From: Mammaliicoccus sp. Dog046
Lineage (GTDB): Bacteria > Bacillota > Bacilli > Staphylococcales > Staphylococcaceae
Assembly (NCBI RefSeq): GCF_034039665.1
Contig: NZ_CP120131.1
Location: 426,206 to 490,205, forward strand
Length of the DNA stretch: 64,000 nucleotides
Direction: 5' to 3'
This document shows, one piece after another, positions 15,713 through 29,855 of this stretch. Under the pieces are notes generated by a model that saw only the letters and a program-made list of their open reading frames with translations, had not been told where the DNA came from and did not search any database. Position numbers and translations under genes: made by a program. How positions within the stretch are numbered: the stretch's first letter is position 1; each line of letters opens with the position of its first letter.

Positions 15713-17302
15713 ATGAGACAGTTATATATAAATGGAACGATATATACGATGGCAAACGAAAAAGATAAATACGATGGTGTTATTGTGAATGATGGAAAGG
15801 TAGAATCTGTCTTAAAGAAAGAAGAAATAAGTCAACTTCATAAAGAAGACTTTGAAGTTATAGATTTAAATGGAGGCACAATGATACCTGGATTTGTAGA
15901 AACACATATCCATGTTATGGGCACGGGCGTTTGGCTTTCATCGGTGATACTGAATGGAGAAACAGATATAGAAACGGTTAAACAAAAGATAAAACAAAAA
16001 GCACAATCACTTGAAGCGGGAGAGTGGTTGATTGCTGAAGGTTATGATGAAAATTTGTTGAATGGTATTAGATTGATGAAAGAAGATTTAGATGAATTAT
16101 GTAAGGATAATCCAGTAATTGTAAAACGCGTGTGTAGACATGCAGCAATTGTAAATTCGAAAGCACTCACTGTATTAAATATTGATAATCAAATTAAAAA
16201 TCCAGATGGTGGATCTTTTGAAAAAGTAAATGGTCAATTGACTGGTTGGGTATATGATACGGCGATGGAACCATTTGAAGAATTGTCTTTAAATGAAGAT
16301 GAACAGTCTTTAACGAAACATTTAGAAAATGCGATAGATTACTTATATCAATATGGTATTACTGGTGCACATACAGAAGATTTAGGATATTACGATGATT
16401 ATAAAGATGTCCTAAATGCGTATAAACGCGTCATTGGTAATAATGACAATCAAAAGCCATTTAAAGTTAGGTTGTTAAGACATTTCAGTGTTTATGAGCA
16501 AATGATTGAAGAAGAAGCTTCGTTTGTTGAAGGATGGATTGAACCGGATGCAATGAAGTTCTATGCCGATGGTGCATTTGGGGGTAGTACTGCTTTAATG
16601 AAAGAACCCTATTTAGACAAACAAAATGGTGAGAACTATGGGCTTGCTATTTATACGCAAGAAGAAATGAATGAGAAAGTGAAACTCGCGAGAAAATATA
16701 ACGGTGCAATTGCAGTACATATGATAGGAGATAAAGCGTGTGAAATGGTTCTAGATGCGATTGAATTATATCCTGTTGCAGAAGGACTTAGAGATAGGCT
16801 AATTCACATCAGTACATTAAACGAAGATTTATTAGAACGCGTTTCTAAATTGCCTGTTATCTGTGATGTGCAGCCACAGTTTATAACGAGTGATTTCCCT
16901 TGGGTTGAGGATAAACTCGGAAGTGAAAGAGCGCGATATTTATATCCGTTTAAATCAATGTTAGATTTAGGTATTATAATGGGTGGTGGTTCAGATTCTC
17001 CGATTGAAACACCTAATCCAATGTTGGGAATACATGCTGCTGTTAATAGACAAACCTATGGAGAATCAGGTGGTTATTATACAGAAGAAGCATTATCAGT
17101 ATTTGAGGCAATTCGTTTATATACGACACAAGCAAGTGAAATTGCTCAAACGTCGCATTGTACAGGAATGATAAAATCAGGTTATGAAGCGGATTTTACA
17201 GTGTTAGATCATAACCCATTTGAAATAAAGCCAGAAGCATTAGCTACCATACGTGCAATTAAAACAATTGTAAATGGAGAAATTGTATACGAAAGTGTGT
17301 AA
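15713..17302 (+). CDS. Amidohydrolase, YtcJ-like
   Basis: This 529-residue metal-dependent hydrolase is of the amidohydrolase superfamily. The beta-sandwich N-terminus (YINGTIYTM...) leads into GGTMIPGFVETHIHVMG, whose HxH binds metal. Later residues are in IAVHMIGDKA, LIHISTLNE and GGGSDSPIETPNP (catalytic Asp). The long insert after HIH matches COG1574 (YtcJ; formamide deformylase-like). The true substrate is unknown. AAAAGGGG precedes the ATG. The following MFS gene starts 4 bp after its stop, so enzyme and transporter probably act on the same compound. Confidence 0.85.
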   Translation: MRQLYINGTIYTMANEKDKYDGVIVNDGKVESVLKKEEISQLHKEDFEVIDLNGGTMIPGFVETHIHVMGTGVWLSSVILNGETDIETVKQKIKQKAQSLEAGEWLIAEGYDENLLNGIRLMKEDLDELCKDNPVIVKRVCRHAAIVNSKALTVLNIDNQIKNPDGGSFEKVNGQLTGWVYDTAMEPFEELSLNEDEQSLTKHLENAIDYLYQYGITGAHTEDLGYYDDYKDVLNAYKRVIGNNDNQKPFKVRLLRHFSVYEQMIEEEASFVEGWIEPDAMKFYADGAFGGSTALMKEPYLDKQNGENYGLAIYTQEEMNEKVKLARKYNGAIAVHMIGDKACEMVLDAIELYPVAEGLRDRLIHISTLNEDLLERVSKLPVICDVQPQFITSDFPWVEDKLGSERARYLYPFKSMLDLGIIMGGGSDSPIETPNPMLGIHAAVNRQTYGESGGYYTEEALSVFEAIRLYTTQASEIAQTSHCTGMIKSGYEADFTVLDHNPFEIKPEALATIRAIKTIVNGEIVYESV

Positions 17303-17305
17303 ATT

Positions 17306-18646
17306 ATGAATAAAAATAAAGGTATAGTACTTGCACTTGTACTCATCATGTTTATGAGTGCGATAGAAACATCAATCGTTTCATTAGCAACACCAGCGAT
17401 GCAAAAAGATTTTAATATAGGTACAGAAGTTGCATTGATATTTACAGTATATTTAATTGCTGTTGTATTTATGACACCTATTGTTGGAGAATTGGTTAAG
17501 CGTATCAATATAAAGTTTGTTGTGTTGCTAGGGATTAGTATATTTATAATAGGAAGTGTTTTTTGTGGTTTAAGTGAATTGTCCCATTCGTTTACGTTAC
17601 TAGTCGTTTCAAGAATCATACAAGGAATGGGTGCTGGCGTTATGATGACGCTAGGTCAAATTATACCGAAGTTAGCATTTCCAATCCCACAAAGATATAA
17701 AGTGATGGGTATTGTTGGAAGTGTATGGGGGATATCTAGTATAGTAGGACCAATACTAGGAGGTACGATATTAGAATCTTTAAATTGGAGTTTCCTATTT
17801 TATATCAATGTACCTATAGCACTAGTAGCCATTGGTTTAGTTATACGATATTTTAATTTTGATCAAGAAAAATTAGAGAACAATAAATTAGACTATAAAG
17901 GATTAATTATTTTTTATTGTGTTGTATTCAGTTTCTTAATTTTAATAGCGGAGCATATTACAACCTTGTGGCGTATAGTAGCGCTCGTTGTATTCATTGC
18001 TTTAGCCATTATTTTGTACAAGACCGAGAAAAAAGTGAAAAAGCCATTTATACCTTTAGAAGCATTTAATAGAAAAGTTGCACTCGTATTAATTACGGAT
18101 TTGATTTATTCTACAATGCTAATGGGGTATACCATATTTATGCCGATTTATTTACAGAATGAGCAACATTTTTCACCGTTACAAAGTGGGTTGATTATTT
18201 TCCCTATGTCTGTAGGTTGGCTGATGGTCACTTTAATATTAGGCAAATTAGATAAACTTGCTTTGAAATTTATATATATGCTAGGATTTTTAGCAATGTT
18301 TGTCGGAGCATTCGCTATATTAACAGGTGTATCGTGGATTGTAATTATCCCATTTGCGGTGTTTGTGATGGGAATATCTTTCGGTACAGTGTATACAAAA
18401 GATGTAGTCATCGTTCAGGAAGAAGTACCGCAACAACATTTAGGTTCCATGATGTCTATCTATACATTATTTAAAACGATTGGAAGTACGACTGGATCAC
18501 TTATTGTTACTTCAATATATGTGTTGGATATATCATTTGTAGATTATGGGGTACAGAATATTATGCTCTATATGATACTCGCTTCAATCATTCTATGTAT
18601 TTTATGGGCAAGTCTTTTTAAAGAAGAACATACGAAGAATCAATAA
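17306..18646 (+). CDS. MFS transporter, DHA2 (EmrB/QacA-like)
   Basis: This 446-residue protein has about twelve to fourteen membrane helices. DHA2 signatures are present: LALVLIMFMSAIETSIVSLATPA in helix 1 (motif D1-like), VVSRIIQGMGAGVMMTLGQ in helix 4 and SVWGISSIVGPILGGTI in helix 5 (motif C of proton-driven exporters). It starts 4 bp after the amidohydrolase stop, without a strong ribosome site, suggesting translational coupling. It may export or import the amidohydrolase substrate or product; drug efflux is possible but not shown. Confidence 0.85.
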   Translation: MNKNKGIVLALVLIMFMSAIETSIVSLATPAMQKDFNIGTEVALIFTVYLIAVVFMTPIVGELVKRINIKFVVLLGISIFIIGSVFCGLSELSHSFTLLVVSRIIQGMGAGVMMTLGQIIPKLAFPIPQRYKVMGIVGSVWGISSIVGPILGGTILESLNWSFLFYINVPIALVAIGLVIRYFNFDQEKLENNKLDYKGLIIFYCVVFSFLILIAEHITTLWRIVALVVFIALAIILYKTEKKVKKPFIPLEAFNRKVALVLITDLIYSTMLMGYTIFMPIYLQNEQHFSPLQSGLIIFPMSVGWLMVTLILGKLDKLALKFIYMLGFLAMFVGAFAILTGVSWIVIIPFAVFVMGISFGTVYTKDVVIVQEEVPQQHLGSMMSIYTLFKTIGSTTGSLIVTSIYVLDISFVDYGVQNIMLYMILASIILCILWASLFKEEHTKNQ

Positions 18647-18679
18647 CCGTTTAAACATATTAAGAAGGAGTAACTATGT

Positions 18680-19147
18680 ATGAATAGAAGAAATAATCGC
18701 TTTGATCTATATCATTTATTATCAATATTGATTATCGTTAGTATTTTCACAGTGTCAGGCGCGATATTCATTGTGTTACTTTCTTTTGGTATGTTTGGAT
18801 TAAGTAGACTATTGATTTATTATGGTCTTGCTGAGTTTAACTATAACAAGAGCGTGATAGATAATTTGTTTTATTATGGTAGTTATATTCTATTTGGTTA
18901 TTTCACATTAGTAGCTATTGAATTTTTATTAGATAGATTTAAGAGAAAGTTGAACGACAATCCTTATTTCAAAGGCATGACCTTTCATTTACTAACCATT
19001 TCAGTGAGCACATTTATGTTTTATTTTTCAGTTCATATATATTATTCGCAAATTAAAATAGACTTTTGGGTGATTTTGCTAATAATAACTTTTCTATATA
19101 TATGTACAGAGATTTTTTATCCTGAAAGTAAAAATTTAAATAAGTAA
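18680..19147 (+). CDS. Four-helix membrane protein, unknown
   Basis: This 155-residue protein has four predicted membrane helices (about 13-38, 70-88, 101-121, 128-146) and a very basic N-terminus (MNRRNNRFD). AGAAGGAG lies 8-13 bp upstream. It follows the MFS gene by 33 bp on the same strand and may belong to the amidohydrolase operon. No family recognised. Confidence 0.7.
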   Translation: MNRRNNRFDLYHLLSILIIVSIFTVSGAIFIVLLSFGMFGLSRLLIYYGLAEFNYNKSVIDNLFYYGSYILFGYFTLVAIEFLLDRFKRKLNDNPYFKGMTFHLLTISVSTFMFYFSVHIYYSQIKIDFWVILLIITFLYICTEIFYPESKNLNK

Positions 19148-19158
19148 AAACATTTATT

Positions 19159-19187
19159 TTGATTTCCGAAATAAAATAGTGCATAAT
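19159..19187 (+). promoter_or_regulatory. SigA-type promoter of the DHA2 exporter gene
   Basis: TTGATT (19159-19164), 17 bp, CATAAT (19182-19187), ending 31 bp before the start codon. Confidence 0.6.
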
Positions 19188-19218
19188 AGCAAAGGTATAT
19201 TTGGAAGGAGTCGAAACC

Positions 19219-20688
19219 ATGAATGTTCAGGATATTACAAAAGGTAAAAGAAATTTAGTTGTCGCTGTTATGTTAGTGAGTGCCTTCGTGGCCATTTTAA
19301 ACCAAACATTGCTGAATACTGCGATACCTGAAATCATGGTACATTTAAATATTGACGCGAATCAGGGGCAATGGTTAATGACAGGATTTATGTTAGTCAA
19401 TGGTGTAATGATTCCAGCAACTGCATTTTTAATGGATAAATTTAATACAAGGCCACTTTATTTAATGGCCATGTTATCATTTACAATCGGTACATTAGTA
19501 GCCGCACTTTCCCCTAACTTTACTGTGTTAATGTTAGCGAGAGTATTGCAGGCAATGGGTGCAGGCGTAATGATGCCCCTTATGCAATTTGTACTATTTA
19601 ATTTATTCCCGAAAGAAAAACGGGGATTTGCGATGGGAATGGCCGGCTTGGTCATTTCATTTGCCCCTGCACTAGGACCAACTTTATCAGGTTACTTAGT
19701 TGATAACTTTAGTTGGCGTAGTCCTTTCTACACAATTATTCCATTTGCTGTTATAGCATTAGCTTTTGGAGCTAAATATTTAGTAAATATTTCTAAACCA
19801 AAAGACGTTCATTTAGATGTACCATCTATTATATTTTCAACGATAGGATTTGGCGCGTTATTATACGGATTTAGTAGCGCAGGAACATTAGGATTTTCTT
19901 CATTAACAGTTATACTTTCATTAATTGTTGGTGTTGTTACTATTATTATATTTATACTAAGACAATTGAGATTAGAAACACCATTGTTGAATGTAAGAGT
20001 GTTTAAATATAAAACATTTGCATTAACAACAGTTATCGGTATATTTTCAATGGTATCTTTAATTGGTCCGTCATTATTAATGCCAATGTATATGCAAGAT
20101 GCGAGAGGTTATTCAGCACTTATCTCAGGCTTGTTATTATTACCGGGCGCAATTATTACAGGTATTATGTCATTAGTTACAGGTCGTTTATTTGATAAAT
20201 ATGGTGCGAGGTGGTTGGCGATTATTGGGTTTACACTCATTACAGTCACAACATTAATGCTCGCATTCTTAAAGTCAGATACTTCATTTGTATATTTAAT
20301 TATCGTTTATACAATAAGAATGTTTGGCGTTTCAATGATTATGATGCCTGTAAATACTGCAGGACTTAATGCAATTCCGAATGAGGTACTTTCTCATGGT
20401 ACAGCAATGATGAATACGTTGCGTACAATTGCTGGTTCTATTGGTACAGGTATATTAGTTACAATTATGTCGATTGGTTCTAAGAGTTTCCATCCATCTA
20501 AAGAACAATTAGCAACAGCTAGCGCTGGAAACAAAGCAGAAATACTACAGTCACAAGCAATGATACATGGTATTAATATTGCATTCTTAGTATTATCTGT
20601 AATTGTATTCTTCGGTGTAGTACTTTCTATATTTATTAAATCTGAAAATAAACACCAGAATACAAGAGTTCCAAATCATTCAAAATAA
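19219..20688 (+). CDS. MFS multidrug exporter, DHA2 family
   Basis: This 489-residue, fourteen-helix protein has NQTLLNTAIPEIMVHL in helix 1 (motif D1), MARVLQAMGAGVMMPLMQ in helix 4 and GLVISFAPALGPTLSGYLV in helix 5 (motif C, proton antiport). It resembles the LmrB/MdeA-type group of MDR transporters. An in-frame TTG lies at 19201, but the ATG at 19219 has GGAAGGAG at good spacing. It is monocistronic with its own promoter and terminator. A paralogue with the same motifs lies at 53641. Confidence 0.87.
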   Translation: MNVQDITKGKRNLVVAVMLVSAFVAILNQTLLNTAIPEIMVHLNIDANQGQWLMTGFMLVNGVMIPATAFLMDKFNTRPLYLMAMLSFTIGTLVAALSPNFTVLMLARVLQAMGAGVMMPLMQFVLFNLFPKEKRGFAMGMAGLVISFAPALGPTLSGYLVDNFSWRSPFYTIIPFAVIALAFGAKYLVNISKPKDVHLDVPSIIFSTIGFGALLYGFSSAGTLGFSSLTVILSLIVGVVTIIIFILRQLRLETPLLNVRVFKYKTFALTTVIGIFSMVSLIGPSLLMPMYMQDARGYSALISGLLLLPGAIITGIMSLVTGRLFDKYGARWLAIIGFTLITVTTLMLAFLKSDTSFVYLIIVYTIRMFGVSMIMMPVNTAGLNAIPNEVLSHGTAMMNTLRTIAGSIGTGILVTIMSIGSKSFHPSKEQLATASAGNKAEILQSQAMIHGINIAFLVLSVIVFFGVVLSIFIKSENKHQNTRVPNHSK

Positions 20689-20700
20689 TAGAAGTATTTA

Positions 20701-20740
20701 AAAGCTAGGACAAAGTTGAGAAACTGTCCTAGCTTTTTTT
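20701..20740 (+). terminator. Terminator after the DHA2 exporter
   Basis: The stem AAAGCTAGGACA / TGTCCTAGCTTT is followed by a T run. Confidence 0.9.
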
Positions 20741-20879
20741 ATTTATATGTAGAAAATAGTGAATCGTAAGTTCGTTTTTTAATCATTCTTTTTTAAACAA
20801 TTAATTACATTAAATTAAGAATTTTTGTTACACTAAAGATAAAGATTTATAGATATATTTATGAAGGGGAGTAGTAATT

Positions 20880-21941
20880 GTGTTAACTGTAGAAGAAGTT
20901 GAATCACTGGTAGGCGCGTTAAATGATCCTATCGTTGAAGTACCACTTAAAGAAACGGGCGGTATTATAGAAGTAAAGATTAAAGAAGAGAAAGAACATA
21001 TAAGTGTTAAAATTGCGATTGCTAAATTAGGTGGACAACCTCAATTAGATTTACAAATGGAGATTGTTGATTTGTTGAAAGAGCATGGTGCAAAAACAGT
21101 AGGAATTAGATTTGATCAACTTTCAGATGAAGCTTTAGAAAATTTCAAAGGTGCTATGGAAGAAGAAACAATCGAAGGATTACTTTCTAAAGATAACCCA
21201 GTTGAATTTATTGCAGTAGCATCTGGTAAAGGTGGCGTAGGGAAATCTACAGTAGCCGTTAACTTAGCAGTATCCCTTGCAAGACAAGGGAAAAAAGTTG
21301 GTCTTGTTGATGCGGATATTTATGGTTTTAGTGTACCAGATATGATGGGTATTCAAGAAAAACCTGAAGTAGAAGGAGAACAAATCATTCCTGTTGAGGG
21401 TGAAGGCGTGAAAGTAATTTCTATGGCTTTCTTTGTTGAAGAAAATGCACCAGTTATTTGGAGAGGTCCAATGCTAGGTAAGATGATAACGAGTTTCTTC
21501 ACTGAAGTTAAATGGGGAGAACTAGATTATCTAATTTTAGATTTACCACCAGGCACAGGTGATGTTGCACTAGATGTTCATACAATGTTGCCTTCAAGTA
21601 AAGAAATAATTGTCACAACACCACATCCAACTGCAGCATTTGTCGCAGCTAGAGCGGGAGCAATGGCTAAACATACTGAACATTCAATTCTTGGGGTAAT
21701 TGAAAATATGTCTTATTTCCAAAGTAAAGAAACAGGAAATAAAGAATATGTATTTGGTAAAGGTGGCGGTGCTAAATTAGCACAAGAACTTCAAACGACT
21801 TTATTAGGAGAATTACCATTAAGTCAGCCAGAATGGGATGAGAAGAATTTTTCTCCTTCTATATATAAAGCAGAAGAACCATTAGGGAAAGTATATACCC
21901 AAATTGCAGAGAATATAATTGAAATAACAGCGGAAGTATAG
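20880..21941 (+). CDS. salA: Mrp/ApbC-type P-loop ATPase (SalA)
   Basis: This 353-residue protein has an N-terminal MIP18/DUF59-like domain (about 1-80) and a deviant Walker A ASGKGGVGKST (about 113-123). It also has DADIYGFSVPDM and DLPPGTGD, the Mrp/NBP35 signature of Fe-S cluster carriers. The usual CxxC near the C-terminus is missing: that position reads MSYFQSKETGNKEYVFG. The start is GTG 20880 with AGGGGAG upstream. Its partner at 21957 resembles KbaA; in B. subtilis salA (ybaL) and kbaA are also adjacent. Function is either Fe-S delivery or SalA-like regulation. Confidence 0.87.
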   Translation: MLTVEEVESLVGALNDPIVEVPLKETGGIIEVKIKEEKEHISVKIAIAKLGGQPQLDLQMEIVDLLKEHGAKTVGIRFDQLSDEALENFKGAMEEETIEGLLSKDNPVEFIAVASGKGGVGKSTVAVNLAVSLARQGKKVGLVDADIYGFSVPDMMGIQEKPEVEGEQIIPVEGEGVKVISMAFFVEENAPVIWRGPMLGKMITSFFTEVKWGELDYLILDLPPGTGDVALDVHTMLPSSKEIIVTTPHPTAAFVAARAGAMAKHTEHSILGVIENMSYFQSKETGNKEYVFGKGGGAKLAQELQTTLLGELPLSQPEWDEKNFSPSIYKAEEPLGKVYTQIAENIIEITAEV

Positions 21942-21956
21942 CGCGGAGGTAAACTG

Positions 21957-22586
21957 GTGACCTTAAAATATTTAATTCAATTTTATAGAAACACGTTACT
22001 TATCGGTGTAGTTGTTACATATGTAGCCTCATTAATATTTGCTTATGATAAAGTGACAAAGTATTTATTAGATGGAGATATTGGGAATTTCCTTGCAGCT
22101 TCAGTATGGTTTATGGTCGTTGGACTACTTGTTGCTACGATTAGCCAATTAGCATATTTCATCTATTTATTTATTAATCAATTAGGAATCGGTATATTTG
22201 GAAAGATATGGCCACATGTACAAATTGTTATAACAATCTTTGCTATATTTGATCTTGTTTATTTTAGATTTTTGAGATTTGGTAATGCAAATCAAATCCT
22301 TACATTTATTTGGCTACCAATTCTTGTTATTATTTTTGCACTTATCATTAGTAATATTAAAAATAAGCAATCAGATAAAAATCTTTGGATTCCATCAATG
22401 TTCTTTATGATAGTAATGACAACTGTAGAATTAATACCTTTTTTAAGAGTTGAAGATACAAGTTGGATCTATTTAACGATATTTGGACTACTATTATGTA
22501 ACGCATATCAATTAATAACACTACCAAAATTCAATGCATTATCACTTGAAGAAAGAAAAATGAAAAAGACGAAACAACAAAACTAG
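21957..22586 (+). CDS. kbaA: KbaA-like membrane protein
   Basis: This 209-residue protein has six membrane helices and resembles KbaA (KinB-signalling pathway activator): TLKYLIQFYRNTLLIGVVVTY at the start and DLVYFRFLRFGN in the middle. B. subtilis uses KbaA to activate the sporulation kinase KinB; staphylococci do not sporulate, so the role here must differ. GTG start with CGGAGG upstream; 15 bp after salA, same operon. Confidence 0.75.
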   Translation: MTLKYLIQFYRNTLLIGVVVTYVASLIFAYDKVTKYLLDGDIGNFLAASVWFMVVGLLVATISQLAYFIYLFINQLGIGIFGKIWPHVQIVITIFAIFDLVYFRFLRFGNANQILTFIWLPILVIIFALIISNIKNKQSDKNLWIPSMFFMIVMTTVELIPFLRVEDTSWIYLTIFGLLLCNAYQLITLPKFNALSLEERKMKKTKQQN

Positions 22587-22610
22587 CAGAAAAGCATGCT
22601 AGAAATGATG

Positions 22611-22661
22611 AAAAACACAAGTTTAAGGGTTTATTACAACTTAATCTTGTGTTTTTTAATT
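22611..22661 (+). terminator. Terminator of the salA-kbaA operon
   Basis: AAACACAAGTTTAAG pairs with CTTAATCTTGTGTTT around a 12-nt loop and is followed by a T-rich run. Confidence 0.82.
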
Positions 22662-22688
22662 TTTTGTAAAAAAAGATGAGAAACATTA

Positions 22689-22717
22689 TTGACTTTTAGA
22701 ATGCCACTTGATATTAT
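22689..22717 (+). promoter_or_regulatory. rRNA operon promoter P1
   Basis: TTGACT (22689-22694), 17 bp, TATTAT (22712-22717), with an A/T-rich stretch upstream. It lies about 305 bp before the mature 16S end, as usual for rrn promoters. Confidence 0.7.
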
Positions 22718-22855
22718 ATAAAAGTCGTCAAAACGACAGAGCAAACACACAAACAACAAAATAAACTTTTTGTTAAAAGTGTAAAATTGACTCTTGTTAA
22801 TACGTAATAAATGTTATATATTTATAAACGTGTTAAAAACAAGTAAAGAAATCAG

Positions 22856-22885
22856 TTGAAAACAATAACTACTTTATAGTACAAT
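22856..22885 (+). promoter_or_regulatory. rRNA operon promoter P2 and leader
   Basis: TTGAAA (22856-22861), 18 bp, TACAAT (22880-22885). The leader to 23022 holds two short hairpins (GAGTAC...GTACTTC; GATTGGCTTAACCAATC) likely to belong to pre-16S processing. Confidence 0.55.
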
Positions 22886-23022
22886 ATTGTTTAGACATTT
22901 GATGAATGAACATTGAAAACTGAATGACAATATGTCAACGTTAATTCCAATAATTTGAGTACTATTAGTACTTCAAGAGTGATTGGCTTAACCAATCAAA
23001 AAGAGCTAATCAAGCTTACTTC

Positions 23023-27754
<4,732 letters not shown>

Positions 27755-27956
27755 CAAATTTTTTAACTCGGTTTATACCGTAAAATCTGCTTACTATCTA
27801 GTTTTGAATGTGTAATATCATTCTTATAATTGCGTAGAGAAAACGCTTATAGACGACGAATCACAATGGATGACAAATGAGTTTACTCAAGTAAATGAAT
27901 GCGAAAGCCAGAAGTGATGAGGAAGTATGTAAACGATTGTCTCAAGCAAGTATTTG

Positions 27957-28071
27957 TCTGGTGATGATGGCAAAGAGGTCACACCTGTTCCCATGCCGAA
28001 CACAGAAGTTAAGCTCTTTAGCGCCGATGGTAGTTGGACTTACGTTCCGCGAGAGTAGGACGTTGCCGGGC
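27957..28071 (+). rRNA. rrf: 5S ribosomal RNA
   Basis: TCTGGTGATGATGGCAAAGA to GTAGGACGTTGCCGGGC, about 115 nt, with the conserved CCGAACACAGAAGTTAAG loop. Confidence 0.96.
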
Positions 28072-28084
28072 AAATATATATTTT

Positions 28085-28159
28085 TCCACAGTAGCTCAGT
28101 GGTAGAGCTATCGGCTGTTAACCGATCGGTCGTAGGTTCGAGTCCTACCTGTGGAGCCA
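28085..28159 (+). tRNA. tRNA-Asn (GTT)
   Basis: Acceptor TCCACAG/CTGTGGA, anticodon loop CTGTTAA, TTCGAGTC T-loop, encoded CCA. Confidence 0.96.
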
Positions 28160-28160
28160 T

Positions 28161-28232
28161 GGCCCCTTGGTCAAGCGGTTAAGACACCGCCCTTTCACGG
28201 CGGTAACACGGGTTCGAATCCCGTAGGGGTCA
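28161..28232 (+). tRNA. tRNA-Glu (TTC)
   Basis: Acceptor GGCCCCT/AGGGGTC, anticodon loop CTTTCAC, TTCGAATC T-loop; CCA not encoded. One base separates it from tRNA-Asn. Confidence 0.95.
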
Positions 28233-28242
28233 TTTATATTAT

Positions 28243-28318
28243 GGAGAATTAGCTCAGCTGGGAGAGCATCTGCCTTACAAGCAGAGGGTCGGCGGTTCGA
28301 ACCCGTCATTCTCCACCA
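28243..28318 (+). tRNA. tRNA-Val (TAC)
   Basis: Acceptor GGAGAAT/ATTCTCC, anticodon loop CTTACAA, encoded CCA. Confidence 0.95.
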
Positions 28319-28350
28319 TTTAATATAATATAAATTAATTTTAATAAGCT

Positions 28351-28434
28351 GGAGGGGTAGCGAAGTGGCTAAACGCGGCGGACTGTAAATCCGCTCCTTC
28401 GGGTTCGGCAGTTCGAATCTGCCCCCCTCCACCA
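28351..28434 (+). tRNA. tRNA-Tyr (GTA)
   Basis: 84 nt with the long variable arm of class II tRNAs; acceptor GGAGGGG/CCCCTCC, anticodon loop CTGTAAA, encoded CCA. Confidence 0.95.
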
Positions 28435-28438
28435 TCAT

Positions 28439-28513
28439 TGGGCTATAGCCAAGCGGTAAGGCAACGGACTTTGACTCCGTCACGCGCTGGTTCGAATCCA
28501 GCTAGCCCAGCCA
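28439..28513 (+). tRNA. tRNA-Gln (TTG)
   Basis: Acceptor TGGGCTA/TAGCCCA, anticodon loop CTTTGAC, encoded CCA. Confidence 0.95.
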
Positions 28514-28519
28514 TTTTTA

Positions 28520-28592
28520 GAGCCATTAGCTCAGTTGGTAGAGCATCTGACTTTTAATCAGAGGGTCAGAGGTTCGAATCCTCTATGGCTCA
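28520..28592 (+). tRNA. tRNA-Lys (TTT)
   Basis: Acceptor GAGCCAT/ATGGCTC, anticodon loop CTTTTAA, TTCGAATC T-loop; CCA not encoded. Last gene of the rrn-tRNA unit. Confidence 0.95.
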
Positions 28593-28596
28593 TAAG

Positions 28597-28638
28597 TAAA
28601 GAGAGTTGAAACATTAATTGTTTCAACTCTCTTTTTTA
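28597..28638 (+). terminator. Terminator of the rrn-tRNA operon
   Basis: AGAGAGTTGAAACA pairs with TGTTTCAACTCTCT, followed by TTTTT. Confidence 0.92.
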
Positions 28639-28733
28639 TGTTGTATTAAAAAGTAGATTATATGCATAATTGGTATGTATATAAGTATAAATATTTGGGA
28701 TATAGTAATAATATGAAAGAAATCCCTTAAATC

Positions 28734-28762
28734 TTGATGCAAGTGCTTACATATACTAGAAT
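28734..28762 (+). promoter_or_regulatory. rocF promoter with cre box in the spacer
   Basis: TTGATG (28734-28739), 17 bp, TAGAAT (28757-28762). ATGCAAGTGCTTACAT (28737-28752) matches the CcpA consensus with one mismatch and fills the spacer, so bound CcpA would exclude polymerase. Confidence 0.72.
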
Positions 28763-28810
28763 GTAATAATAATAGGTTTATTACTAAAGTAAACAAGGGG
28801 ATGTTTATTC

Positions 28811-29716
28811 ATGAAGAAAAATATAGAAATCATTGGTGCACCAACAGCATTCGGTCAACGAAAATTAGGAGTTAACTTTGGTCCTGATGCTTTAAGATAT
28901 GCGGGATTAATAGAAAGACTTGAAAATATAGGACATACAGTAATTGATAAAGGAAACGTTGAGTCTCCTAATATAGATATGAAAAAATATAAAAGCGAAC
29001 AAGAAGGTCTTAGAAATTTAGATGAAGTTATTTCATTTTCGGAGAATTTATATAAATCTGTAAATGAAACAAAAGAGAATGGTAACTTTCCACTTATATT
29101 AGGAGGAGATCATTCTTTATCTATTGGATCTATAGCTGGTATTAGTAAACATTATGAGAATTTAGGCGTAATTTGGTATGATGCACACGGTGACTTAAAT
29201 ACATTAGATTCGTCACCTAGTGGGAATATACATGGTATGCCATTAAGAGTTTTACTAGGTGATGGAGATAATACCTTAACTAACATTGGCGGGTATAAAA
29301 ACAAAGTAAAACATGAAAATATTGTCCTTATTGGAATGAGGGATTTGGACGATGGAGAAAAAGAATTCATTAGAAAGAATGACATTAGAACTTATACGAT
29401 GGCTGACATCGATAAACTAGGTATGAGTCATGTTATTTCTGAAACAATCGCATATCTGAAAGATAAAACAGATGGTATTCATCTTTCTTTAGATGTAGAT
29501 GCGCTTGATCCAGTTGAAACACCTGGTACAGGTACTACAGTTCCTGGTGGGGCAACATATAGGGAGAGTCATTTAGCTATGGAAATGTTACATGATTCAG
29601 AACTCATTGTTTCTGCAGACTTAGTTGAAGTTAATCCACTTATTGATCAATGTAATAAAACAGCGCATCAGGCAATAGGATTAATGGGTTCATTCTTCGG
29701 AGAAAAGCTTTTATAA
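28811..29716 (+). CDS. rocF: Arginase
   Basis: This 301-residue binuclear manganese enzyme hydrolyses arginine to ornithine and urea. All metal-site motifs are present: GGDHS (98-102), DAHGD (124-128) and [17 protein letters not shown], the last with the arginase-specific residues. The ATG follows AAGGGGATG. Monocistronic, with its own promoter carrying a cre site and a short terminator. With argF at 8259 it points to arginine use as carbon and nitrogen source, shut down by glucose. Confidence 0.95.
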   Translation: MKKNIEIIGAPTAFGQRKLGVNFGPDALRYAGLIERLENIGHTVIDKGNVESPNIDMKKYKSEQEGLRNLDEVISFSENLYKSVNETKENGNFPLILGGDHSLSIGSIAGISKHYENLGVIWYDAHGDLNTLDSSPSGNIHGMPLRVLLGDGDNTLTNIGGYKNKVKHENIVLIGMRDLDDGEKEFIRKNDIRTYTMADIDKLGMSHVISETIAYLKDKTDGIHLSLDVDALDPVETPGTGTTVPGGATYRESHLAMEMLHDSELIVSADLVEVNPLIDQCNKTAHQAIGLMGSFFGEKLL

Positions 29717-29747
29717 TTGACAAATGCATACAGAATTTATATAAATA

Positions 29748-29776
29748 AGAAGTCTCTTTATAGAGGCTTTTTTGTT
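29748..29776 (+). terminator. Terminator after rocF
   Basis: Short stem AGTCTCT/AGAGGCT (one G-T pair) with a T run. Confidence 0.75.
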
Positions 29777-29791
29777 TTATATATAATTAAA

Positions 29792-29821
29792 TTAACAATC
29801 TAACTAAAAAATTGTTATAAT
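29792..29821 (+). promoter_or_regulatory. Promoter of the cdaA operon
   Basis: TTAACA (29792-29797), 18 bp, TATAAT (29816-29821). Confidence 0.6.
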
Positions 29822-29855
29822 AATCACTAGGTAAAAGAAACACGGAGGAGATACT

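Noticed and set aside
27895..28483. Frames crossing 5S and the tRNA cluster
   Set aside because: They are translations of structural RNA genes; similar misannotations are common in databases.
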